From the NCBI GenBank assembly GCA_941918925.1, contig OW799234.1:59066968-59130967 (forward strand): DNA of 64,000 nt, given 5' to 3'. This DNA is from Phyto melanocephala. Its lineage: Eukaryota; Arthropoda; Insecta; Diptera; Rhinophoridae. This document shows, in pieces, positions 45,991-56,349 of this stretch. Numbering within the stretch: position 1 is the first letter of the stretch; each line of letters opens with the position of its first letter. Both the position numbers and the translations under genes were made by a program. The notes below the pieces were generated by a model. The model searched no databases. It saw nothing but the letters and a program-made list of their open reading frames with translations, and was not told the origin of the DNA.

Positions 45991-46535
45991 ACCCAACAAA
46001 AACTAGGTAATAACTTGCTCTTACTAAACAACATACTTTTCAATGACTATTACATATCGTCTGCCCTACTAAGAAGTATTTCAGTAACGACTTGATCTAT
46101 AATGTGAGTAAGTACTTATTTTCAGACATTTGCTGAGATACACACTCAATACAAGTTCTTATTGCGAAATTTGCTAGAAGCCATTCAAGTACACAACTTT
46201 TTATTATTCCCATTGAGTTTACCGCGCTTAGGATAAAGATATAATGAAGAACCGAACGACTTCTGTAAGTCCATAAAAGTAATCGGTTAACAAGGTTATT
46301 AAAATCAAGAACTTATTTATTGCTATAAAAGTAAGTGCTTATTTTAGTCCCTATTTATAAGTGACCGTAATAAGTACTTTTAAGAGTCACTATTTGTAAG
46401 CGAGCATGATAAGTACATATCTCCAATGACATCGCCTTGTTACAATAATGGGTTTAAATGCGAAATTGTGAGTAGTGAAGAACAGTTTTCTAGTAATTTC
46501 AACTCATTATTTTGTAATGCGTTGTTTTGCTGGGT
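45991..46535. mobile_element. MITE with ACCCARCAAAA ends and AAGTACTTA motifs
   Basis: ACCCAACAAAA at 45991 and, inverted, TTTTGCTGGGT at 46525-46535, 545 bp apart. The interior repeats AGTAAGTACTTATTTTC, AAGTGCTTATTTTAG and AATAAGTACTTTTAAG, with ATGGGTTTAAATGCGAAATT then CAACTCATTATTTTG near the right end. Related pieces are at 38788-38950 and possibly 27395-27530. Non-coding. Confidence 0.55.
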
Positions 46536-46539
46536 ATGT

Positions 46540-47140
46540 TCAAATTAAGAAAATATTTTTCCTTATAAACGTTACCACTTTATTTTATTTAATGTTTTTT
46601 TTTTTTTTTCTAATTTTTCTTACACTAAGTATAGCCAAAACTCATAACAATTAATTGATATTGAAATAAGTTGTAGTCAAGAATATTTTTAATAAAATTA
46701 ATATTTTTTTTTGTATAGGACAAATGAATACATCTAAGTGTGTAATATGACTATGAAAATAATTTTGCACTTAAAAAATATTTCTTATATATTTTTGGTT
46801 TATGAAATTTAAGATTTCAATAAAGAATTCAAAGGTTGAAAATTGTTGCAAACATACATATTCATACATCGGAGCCGCCAACTACTAACACCGGTCGACA
46901 CGATTTTTAAGTCCGACTTCTGTATGACAAATTTTAGTTTATTTTTTGTTACTTTTAAACGAAAAAATATTTGTTCTTGACAAAGTTTGCTTTTATATTT
47001 AGAATTAAAAAAAATAATAATAAAACGTCTGTTTTTCTTAAAATTTTATTGGACTATAAAAATGTTTATTCTGAAGTATCGGAAATACAAAATAATAAAA
47101 AAATTAATATATTTAGTTAATTTTCTACTTTTATATGGAC
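46540..47140. other. Non-coding AT-rich stretch
   Basis: T runs and A/T-rich sequence with no recognised feature. Confidence 0.5.
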
Positions 47141-47143
47141 TTT

Positions 47144-47416
47144 CTCGTAATAATACCCAAATGTAGACTCCCATCATACTTTCGTTGTACTGCCCTTAGT
47201 AACATTGTTCAAAGTCCATCACATCTTGATGAAAATACTTTCCTTGCCGTTCAGTCTAGGTGCATCCACATTATCTCTAAATTGGTTCAGATGAGCATGT
47301 AGCATATGAAATTTATGGAACATTCGGCAGCACATTATTTCAAAGCTTTCAAGCATAGTTTCAATTAAATCGTAATAATTAGCATCTCTCGTGTTACCTA
47401 GAAAATAACCAACTAC
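47144..47416 (-). pseudogene. Fragment of a widespread multicopy arthropod protein of unknown function
   Basis: The minus-strand frame reads VVGYFLGNTRDANYYDLIET, MLESFEIMCCRMFHKFHMLH, AHLNQFRDNVDAPRLNGKES, then a stop, WTLNNVTKGSTTKV, another stop, and FGYYYE. This parallels a protein I recall as highly repeated in insect and other invertebrate genomes, with blocks FLGNxxxxNYxxLVxxML, then GCxMSxKxHxLHxHLDxFxxN, then GExFHQDxxxxExRYQG. The last block is decayed. I know of no function; its multicopy nature suggests a mobile element origin. Only about 90 codons remain and no terminal repeats were seen. The match is from memory but extends over three consecutive blocks. Confidence 0.55.
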
Positions 47417-47429
47417 CGCTTTTTTTTAC

Positions 47430-48920
47430 TTTTTATTTTTTTTTTCTACAACGATTCTTGATTTTATCTGGCTTTTAAATATTCGAAACCTTCAGAATTT
47501 TAATTTATAGTTTACGCAAATAACTTTATAAGGCCTAAATTTATAAGCAGCGAGAACATTAATATACTGTAAGGGTATGCAATTGGTTCCCATTGAACGT
47601 TTTGGCTTTCTGGTCTGTACGCTGCTGATACTGTTTGGAATTTACTCTATGTACACTATACATTTTATTTAAGTGCTACCAACTACTGATCTAAAATAGA
47701 TTTAAATCATTAATGAATTTTTTTATCTATTTAAAACAAACAAAAACAAACTTTTAAAGCTAAGAATCGATATTTAGATGTTTTTCGTTTTGTTTTTTGT
47801 TTTTTTGTCAACCTGTGTAATCAATAACATTTATTATGTATATATGTAGCTGTGGATTACACTAGTTTGCAGCAGAAATCGCCTTTGAATAAGAATATAT
47901 AATAAGATATTTAGAGATTTTGACGCGCTTAATTCAAAATCGTTTTCGGTATTTTTCTATCGGGATTAGATTTTTTTATGCGCACACCTAATATTTCACC
48001 CAAAAAAAGGCGGTTATACCGATACATTTCATCATAACTTGAGAACGATTATTTGATATTAAATACCAGCAAATGGTTAACAATAAAATTTTCTTTATGT
48101 CAGCTAAATAAAATTGGTTTATATTTTCAAAACTTTAGGATTATTCAAAAACAAATAGCGAATTTTTTAATGCAAAACGAGAACTATTTTTGTTTCCAAA
48201 ACGTAACTAAAAAAAATTATAAGGGTAAAAATTTTATATTATTATCCATTTACAGAAGGGTAGGAATACAACGAATAAAATAAGCCATACATTTTAAAAA
48301 TCGGTTGAGAAATTTTGATTTTATTACACCATTTTATTCCGCCATCTTAGATTTTAACTTTTACTGTTCGCCATTTTGTAGTGGTAGACATCACTGATTT
48401 TAGTCAGTTTCAAAGTTTCATTATATTTTGTTAGCTAAGCCCTTTCATATCTACATCGAACCTCTCGGTTGTCTAGAAGCTGAACAAAATCGATTGTTAT
48501 TTGTACATTATAGGAAAAACACCAAAGTAGTTGTTTTTGGTGCTTATATCTCAATTAGTTTCAAATTGGTCTTTTAGTTTTTCTAAAGAATAATTTACGA
48601 GGCAACGGGATGCATTTTGGCATTCTCAACATGTCCAAGAATTATTTAGGAGCTTTAGTAACTTGATATAATATAAAAATTATTTTTGCCTATAATTTTG
48701 CTAATTAGTTACCGATTTGTCCAAAATTGTTAAAAATAGCCATAAAAGCATTGATATTGACAGTAACAAAAGTGTATATTAATTTTTTTGGGGCTAAAAA
48801 TGTTAATTTTTATGATAAAAATATGAGAAAAACCGACAGTCGTATTTATTTGCTCATATTACAGAATATTATGAGACGATTGTACTGGAATATATTAAAG
48901 AGTCATTCATAAAACCACAT
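47430..48920. other. Non-coding stretch with a GCCATCTTAGA repeat trace
   Basis: TTCCGCCATCTTAGATTTTA, GTTCGCCATTTTGTAGTGG and TAAGCCCTTTCATATCTACA at 48336-48455 are relatives of the repeat at 28746-29235. No gene found. Confidence 0.4.
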
Positions 48921-48929
48921 GTAGAACTT

Positions 48930-49130
48930 CACACCTTAAAGGGCTTTTAAAGGTTAATATCTACCCACACACGGACAGATGGAGAGCGGTTAGTATACTC
49001 CCCTATTCATATGCTTTCAGGAAATATACACTTTATGGGGCGGAAAATTAATATTGTAGAAACTACAAATGGAATGAATAAGTTATATATTTATAAGCTT
49101 GGCACCAGAGGTGAAGGCTACATTATATAT
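48930..49130 (-). repeat. Family A repeat, copy 7
   Basis: Minus orientation: CACACACGGACAGATGG, ACTCCCCTATTCATATGCTT, ATATACACTTTATGGGG, AAATGGAATGAATAAG, GGCACCAGAGGTGAAGG. The distal half and tRNA-like end are missing. Confidence 0.6.
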
Positions 49131-49299
49131 TTTTCCAAATCGTTTTTGCCAAAAACTTTGTGATTAGTGAGCGATTTGTTCCAAAATTATAATGAACAAC
49201 CTTAGAGGCATTTATATAAATAGTAACAAAAATATCTACTAATTATTTTTGGGTTGAGTAGTGTTAATCTCAGACAGCTATGGGGCGATTTTGTTGGAT

Positions 49300-49505
49300 T
49301 GCAAATATTTCCTAAATATTGATACCATACATAAGCTTTTGGGATATTTTGGGGCTTTCAAAAATTGATTTCAACTAACGCTCTTGGTTTCAACTATAAC
49401 AATTTATAACTTTATGGGGTTGGAAATGAGTAAAATAATGAGAAATACAAAAGGAATGACAAAACTATATATATCTTTGGCACCACAAGTAAAGGGTATA
49501 AAAAT
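49300..49505 (-). repeat. Family A repeat, copy 8 (diverged)
   Basis: AACTTTATGGGGTTGGAAAT, ACAAAAGGAATGACAAAAC and GGCACCACAAGTAAAGGGTA mark another minus-oriented copy about 200 bp after copy 7. The microsatellite part is lost. Confidence 0.55.
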
Positions 49506-49773
49506 ATTCAAGATTATTAATTATAAGAGTAGAATTTTCAAAATACGTTGTCTAAACTACTCTTCATCTTTCAACTAATAGTACATTTAAAGCTGCTGTT
49601 ATTTACTTTGTTCTATTTTCGAGAAAACTTTACAATTAAAATTTTTGGTGGATACAGATTGCAAGATTAGAACCAACACAACAAAAATAATAAAATTTTT
49701 GTTTTGCTGGTCGTTACTTGGCTCTTGTGAAATATATGAAAATTTACAGATATACATAAATACAAAACTTAAA

Positions 49774-50205
49774 TATGTGACCTTTTCCGAGAAAAGGGAC
49801 CTAGTGTGTCGAAAAACACGTTTGAACTTAAGAGTGGATTCTGCTACCTAAATGGGTGTAGAAAAATAGGAAGTGAGTTAGATTTCTGATAAAAATTTAT
49901 ATACCACATAAAAACTTTGTTGCGTCGGTCACTGGTTGCGGCTTAAGAATCAAGTATCGAGATCATAACAAACAAAGCGGCAACAATAGCAAAGGTGTTG
50001 TCATACTAAAAGCGAAAAAAAAATACGTCACCACATAGGCATGACGTCACCAGAGTCGGCACCCAATCATAACTAACCCTACCAAATCGCATCTCCCAAC
50101 TGAAGGTGTGTTCACAGTGATAATGCGTTATAAAAATTTGAATGCGTTTTTCTCAAAACTTCCTTTTCACACACTAGGTCCCTTTTCTCGGAGAAGGTTA
50201 CATAT
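49774..50205. mobile_element. MITE with DUF7869-transposon-like ends
   Basis: Left end TATGTGACCTTTTCCGAGAA then AAGGGACCTAGTGTGT; right end, inverted, ACACACTAGGTCCCTTTTCT then CGGAGAAGGTTACATA. The repeats are about 35 bp with one or two mismatches. The order TGTGAC (TGTAAC on the right), 11 bases, AAAGGGACCTA is the same as in the transposon at 40044-42719, while the interior is unrelated and non-coding. TA flanks both ends. Confidence 0.8.
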
Positions 50206-50209
50206 ATTT

Positions 50210-51745
50210 ATTAAAACAACGAGCAATGCTTATCATTTGTGACTTAAGATATCAATGAATTTCAAAATATTTTGTTTTTTAACAAACTCTTCCCTATTAA
50301 CTATTTATACATAAATTGTTCACTATGATATATACAAATTATCTGACAAAGTAGTTACAACTTGAAACAAATAATTGTTACCACATCCTTTATCAAATAT
50401 TTATGTTTGTGAGCTTAAATGTATGTCTGTATATTAAACAATAATTACGCAGGTTAATTAATTCCCATTTACACCTGTTGGTTTTTGAAATCAAACTACT
50501 TATGTGACGATGTTAGTTAATATTTCGATGGCATTAGTTCTTATGCCACAAATTAACACACAATATGGTTCATATTATTATCCCCCTTTCATCGCTCATG
50601 TAAAGGAACTGAAAGCTTAATATTAATACTCATTACCTCCTTCTGTTGGCATTTTCTCAACTCACACTCTAGTCATACAAATCACAATAGTATTTAATAG
50701 AGTGTTAAATGAAAATACTTTAGTATTAGTGTTGAAATTTTGCACATACTTCAACACTTTTAGGCTTCTATTCATACATTCATATGTACATATGTATGTA
50801 TGTATGTGCATATAAAGATACGTACTTATGTCAACATGTATAAATTCGCCCTAACACATCTGTTTTTGCCAGTCTGATACTTGGTGGTGTTGCTGTCATC
50901 AAATAGCAGGAGTAACAAGAATGTCGGGATAAAGAAAATACTTAACAATTTTCAGCAACAGGCGTTAATTGCAAAATAAACTAAAATTTAATGAGTTCCA
51001 TTCCAGCTCTATAAACACAAAAACATATAAATATAAAACAAATAAAAATACTTTAATTTAACAACTAAATAAACACCCATATGCGAGGCTATTTTCCAAC
51101 AAAAATTTACTTTTGCAATTTGGTCGCCCTGTTTTAGCAACCTTTAAATAAACCGCAGTTGTATAACAAAGGAAGCACCTTGGACAAATAATGTACATGT
51201 CGCTGAAACACATACACACTCATCCCTTATTCATACATGTACGTTGGTATTGTCTGCGGTAGTGAGTTTCAGACCATAATGTCCTGCAGTGATTTACTGC
51301 GGTTTAGGGCACCAGCCACCATTTACCGGCCAGCAACACTGAACAACACCAACCAAACACCATTAAGCATTCTATATATAGAACTTTGTGGTCGCTGCGG
51401 TCAAACCATAATGACCATCAAAAAAAGCTCCACTGACCAAGCGCATAATTTCATTTAATTCTTTTCAAAATACTGGCTTTTAGCAAATAATAGTAGAGTC
51501 AACAATTTGTATTATTCACCAGTCGTAATGAAACTCCCTCGGGGATGTAAATGCATTTAAAGCAACACATGTATGTGTGTGTTTGTATACAAAGTCAACA
51601 ATGTATAAAAATATGTATGTGATCTATCTATCTCAAGTTTTAAGGTAAATAATTAATATATTTTCAATATTTTAGTTTTTAATTTGTATGTCTGCTTAAA
51701 GAGTAATTTTTTTAGTACCAGTGGCAGCTCTTAAGCTTGACATCT
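50210..51745. other. Non-coding stretch
   Basis: Simple repeats (ATGTATGT near 50790) and a 73-codon frame at 51237-51458 with balanced base composition but no recognised motif. Confidence 0.4.
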
Positions 51746-51794
51746 ATTACATATGTTTATTTCGATTATTCAAAATGGAGTGGTTAAAAAGAAA

Positions 51795-52785
51795 CAACGC
51801 ATTATGATTATTAAAATTTATTACAAAAATGCGGAAAGTTATTCTAAAACCGCTCGCAAAATCGAGAAAGTACACCTAATATGACAACCATTAAAAAAGA
51901 GTGGTCGAAGAATTTATAAATAAAAAGGCCCCTGTGCGTCAACGTACTGGTCGGTGTCTTAAAAACAATACAATAGTATTGCCGAAACCCCGAAATTCCG
52001 CAACAATCTCAACAGAACTTTAACTTTATGCGTACAAAATTCAGCAAACTCAGCAGCTAGAACCAACAGAGCCAACCATGAAATAGCCAACAATTTGTTC
52101 AATGAGTAATAGAGCAAAGTGAAGTGAATGCCAATTTGTCGGCACATTTCTGAATAGCTTAGTGAATACATGAAATTGTCTTATTTGAGACTCAAAAAAT
52201 CATCAATCAATCCAAGAGAGATAAAAGCACAAGCAACTTTCTGGTGCGATTTTAGGTCAGTCGGTGTGATTGGTCCTCAATTTTTTGAAAAAGAAGCCGA
52301 AATTGCAGTGACATTCGTTAGTGGAATATAACAACGGAGTTCTTGTGACCTCAACTAGACCCAAATTGTTTGAAAATAAGGCAGAAATTACAATGACTGT
52401 GAACGGCGTTCGGTACAAAATTTTGACAATGAAGTTCTTGTTATCCTAATTAAACAGCATAGATCTGAATAGTATTAGGTTTTACACAGCGCCGCCTGCC
52501 ACATTGTGCATAAAACAAATAACTGCAGTAAAGATTTACAAAACAAATTATCTCAAGATATTTTGATGTGAACTAGCCACAAAGTCATGCGGTTTAACGC
52601 GGTTAGATTTTTTTTCTTAAGAATTTTGTTAAATAAACCAGAAACAACATAAGCTCCAATCCGAGATCTAATGCCTTATTGATAAAATACATTGACATCT
52701 CTGTGAAGAAGACAAGAACATTTTAAATTTTAATGGCAACTCATCAGAGCCGAGAGGGCCATTTGGCGGATATTTAATTTCATAT
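51795..52785 (+). pseudogene. DD41D-like transposase remnant spanning most of the gene
   Basis: From 51795 the frame reads VVKKKQRIMIIKIYYKNAES then YSKTARKIE (N-terminal HTH start), a gap, PVRQRTGRCLKN (linker), WCDFRSVGVIGPQFFEKEAE (catalytic domain), a second diverged copy of the last part (PKLFENKAEITMTVNGVRYK), a decayed DGATCHT region near 52490, SCGLTRLDFFS (third Asp block, Asp to Gly), and finally SREGHLADI near 52755, the usual C-terminus. Many stops and frameshifts interrupt it. The element thus keeps the gene order but is old. Terminal repeats were not found. Confidence 0.6.
52275..52445 (+). repeat. 85-bp tandem duplication within a transposase remnant
   Basis: CAATTTTTTGAAAAAGAAGC at 52275-52359 is repeated, diverged, from AAATTGTTTGAAAATAAGGC at 52360. 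Both copies run on to GGAGTTCTTG/TGAAGTTCTTG. The length is not a multiple of three. Confidence 0.5.
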
Positions 52786-52829
52786 TTAATTGGATCATGC
52801 ATTAAGAATCCAATAAAAAATCCAATTTG

Positions 52830-55150
52830 AAAATACTTTCACTTAAATTGTTACTTATTTGTATTTTAAGAAAAAACTCTGACTTTTGTTTTCTTATGTT
52901 TTGTATCAGCTAAAAACTTTTTTTTGTAATTATTAATGTATAATTAAGATTTCGCATGTATATCATAGGCCCCTAAAACACATTTTTTTAGTGAATGAAC
53001 TCCCTGTCCCTGGTTATATTATTATTTATATTATTTCCTTATAACAGCTGAAATATGTCAAGGCCTAAATAGGTCCTTTTACAAAGTCTTACAAGAACCT
53101 CTGTTTTAAAAATTTGTTCTAGACTTACATATCTTTAATGTTACATGTCTTGTTGCTATATTTAACATATTCACACACATTCAAATACAACTGCTAGGAA
53201 CGCTACTTATTCTTTCAGGATTATAGAGAATTTCATCCTTTCTGTAAACAGTTGCCATCATATGTAACATACTGAGAAGACTTTGGTTCATTTTGATATT
53301 TATTTATTTTGTTTTCTGTGTGATTTCAACAAAAAATATTTTCCTTTGTGTCTTGTTTTTTATTTCGTTTATTCGTGCTGTTGTTTCCTTCATGTGGAAA
53401 AAACTAATTTCCTTAATTTTTCTCTGTTTCTTTTTTCGCCACATAAATGTCTCTTTATTGTTTTTGTTTTGTGCATTTTTCTTTTGAATAGCTGGCCTGG
53501 TGTAAAGGTGTGAGTTTACTGTGTGTCTGAGTTAAGGCAATTGAAAGCAGCTCAGCGAACTAAATTTAAAATTTTATCAACAGTCTTACTCGTATGTGTT
53601 TTTTTATTAAAACTTAGTTTAAATTTTGTAAATCTAATATAAGTATATCATGATTTTTATAATTTATTATAACTAAATAAAACCGCTAGACTTTCTGAAT
53701 ATGACAATCGTGGCTAAATAATGTAAAAGATTTATGGAGGATTATTAAGATCTAACTAATTTATCAAAATGAGGAATTTCGTTGTATTCCCTGGAATAGA
53801 TGATGAATTGTAAGTGGCCCAACAGAATGATTAATATTTAATAAATCAATATTTAGTTAATTTTTTTTTATATATAATTAAACAAGTTTGATTGATTAGT
53901 GGATTATTGAGTGGCATAAACTTAATAATAAAAATAATATTTCTGCTTGCCAACTAATTGATATATGACTAGTTTCTTTTTCTTTCACTACTTCATTTTC
54001 GAACAAGAACAAATTTACCGAAAATATAAAATTCAATAATAACTTGGGCACGTTTCTAGCGCAATTGAAACAACTTGAATGTCAATAACAGTAATATTCA
54101 ATTAATCGAGTCTACATATTTTCCCAACACAAAAAAACTTAATGAACAAGTAATTAAATAATAATACAAAAGGAATATGACTAAATTGAAATAACAAGGA
54201 AACGTCCGCCACCATTATTTAATTCTTATGATAACTTAAATTAGCAACCTAGTTAATAGGAAAGTCAGCGTTTCTTAACGTACACAGCGGACTATCAAAT
54301 ATTTGATTTAAGTAATTTTTATGTTTTAAATAATAGTCAAATTAAATTTCGACAAAGCTGGGTGTAACAAATAATTTATAACATGCGATATTAAAAAAAA
54401 CATTAGTGGTTGCTGATAAACGGGTATTTATAATAATGAAGTGAGCAGGCTTTTAAGCCGGATTTAATAGGGGTTATTCGTAACTTCTATACCTCTTACC
54501 ACCTGATCACATTATAATTTATATTTATTTTTTAGCGCGCAGACGTATGAATTAAAATTAAATATTTTTATGTTACTAGGTTTTTTTGCAATAATTCGCC
54601 CACCCAACAGTATTTAGTTCTCCCTGAATTTTAGATTGCCAGTATGTGTGAAAAAAGAATGTGAAGCTCAGGTTTGAACAAATTGTAGGTAACTTTCTGT
54701 TCTGTTGTTTCTGTTATTTTTTGAAAATTTTCCCAACTTCTTTTCACAAACTCACCTTTAATAAAATATATTTTTTTAAAAGTTTTTTCGAAAATTTGTT
54801 CTATTTTCGAATGTCGTTTACGACAGAGGTGCAAGCGGATGCAATGTATTCGAAGACGTCCACAGTAAAACAGTTACTGTGACTGTAGAATAAATACACC
54901 GAGATAGCAATATTGATTGTGAGGACTAGAATTGTTGCCAATCTTACAGTTAAGTTGCGATAGTAGAATTTTATGGTTACATATATAGGTATACAGAATT
55001 TCGTTTCAGATCATAAATATACATATAAACAGCACTAAAAATATAAGTTTTACAACTACAAACAAATTTCGATTGCAAATACTGAACTATTCGATTGCAT
55101 GAAATTTTACTGTCAGTTTCCAAGGTGTACGCAGTCATGATAAATAATTA
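52830..55150. other. Non-coding stretch
   Basis: Phe-rich frames at 53283-53513 come from T-rich sequence. No domain or inverted-repeat element recognised. Confidence 0.45.
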
Positions 55151-55163
55151 TTTATTACTGGAG

Positions 55164-55262
55164 ACTAATAAACTGAGATCGAATGATATGTTGTTTCAAC
55201 AGGGCGTTGCATCTATCGCAATAATAGACATTTTGAATAATGCATTTCAAGGTCGTTAATGC
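55164..55262 (+). repeat. Dispersed repeat, inverted partner of 15285-15380
   Basis: AAACTGAGATCGAATGATAT then GTTGTTTCAACAGGGCGTTGC, followed by CGCAATAATAGACATTTTGA. See the partner entry. Confidence 0.6.
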
Positions 55263-55326
55263 TTTATCAATTTGCAGTCGCCAGCAGGATTAATATAATC
55301 TTAAATAATTGTTATATGTCAATACG

Positions 55327-55530
55327 CTATGGACTCTTATAAAGAATACTCCGAATTGAAACGTTGAAAATATTCTTCATAAGAAGGAGTTTTGGAGCAC
55401 TATACGCAGTCATTGCAAACGATGGTGCTTTTGACAACAGGTCTGTCACAGTGTGTGCATTCATTTGTTGCAGATGCGCAACAGATGCAAACACCGCTTG
55501 TGTTGCCTCAAATACAGCTTGTTGTTTGTC
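55327..55530 (-). other. Unrecognised open frame, 67 codons
   Basis: The minus-strand frame DKQQAVFEATQAVFASVAHL, QQMNAHTVTDLLSKAPSFAM, TAYSAPKLLLMKNIF has balanced, protein-like composition unlike the AT-driven frames around it. It begins after a stop and has no upstream ATG before residue 23. I do not recognise the family. It could be a transposon gag or host exon fragment, or chance. Confidence 0.2.
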
Positions 55531-55534
55531 TTAT

Positions 55535-56184
55535 TGTATAAAGAAATTTGTCAGGAGAGTATACTACAAAAACCAATGTTTTCAATTCATTTAAATAAAG
55601 AACATTAAAAGTAATAGAAGGTGTGGTTGCCATATTAGGGCATAACAAGTACGAAAACTTATAGCTTGAAATTTTTAACCCTTACGGTTGATGTAAACGA
55701 TGTAAAAAGAGTACAAAGAAACATTAATAATAGCGATGTTCTCTGGATCAATGTCATTTTCAAAAATGTGATGGAAAAAAAATATTAAATAAATATATAC
55801 CTCGGATATGAATTTTTATGCCACCTTGTATACAGAATTGCAATTCAGTTAGATTATAAGTTAGCACAAACTACAAAAAAAAAACTCCCAAATCTACTCT
55901 ACTCTCAAAGCCACTGACAAAATAATTTTTTTTATTAAAACACAAATATCAACAAAAAATAGTGCTATATATAATGAAACACCTTACCATCGTGTGCATA
56001 AGTATACATTTTTATGCTCTACTAATCATGACCTTTCATTTAATATCCATACTCACTCTCTGGTCATCCGGCCAAAGAAGTGGCTGTATTTTGGTACTTA
56101 TAACTTAGTTAGTTTCGATATAGCGATACACTCACAAATATTTCCAAGAAACTGAAACCTGTAACAGGGTCTGTCCAACATGTG
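55535..56184. other. Non-coding stretch
   Basis: Contains ACCTTTCATTTAATATCCAT at 56031, a trace of the 28746 repeat. Nothing else seen. Confidence 0.4.
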
Positions 56185-56345
56185 GGGAGTTGTAAAACTT
56201 GATTTAAATCAACACACGAATTGATGAACATCGCTTAATTGACTCTCCCATTCATAAGAGGCCAGAAACTGTAAAATTTATGGGATTGGAAGTCAATATT
56301 GTAGAAATTATAAATGGATTGGCGAAGCCTTTTATACTCTCTGCA
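56185..56345 (-). repeat. Family A repeat, copy 9 (old)
   Basis: Minus orientation, diverged: TTGATTTAAATCAACACACG, TTGACTCTCCCATTCATAAG, AAATTTATGGGATTGGAAGT, AAATTATAAATGGATTGGCG. Confidence 0.5.
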
Positions 56346-56349
56346 GTAC

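Noticed and set aside
51237..51458. 73-codon frame with balanced composition
   Set aside because: No motif, no splice or promoter context and no second copy. Not enough for a gene call.
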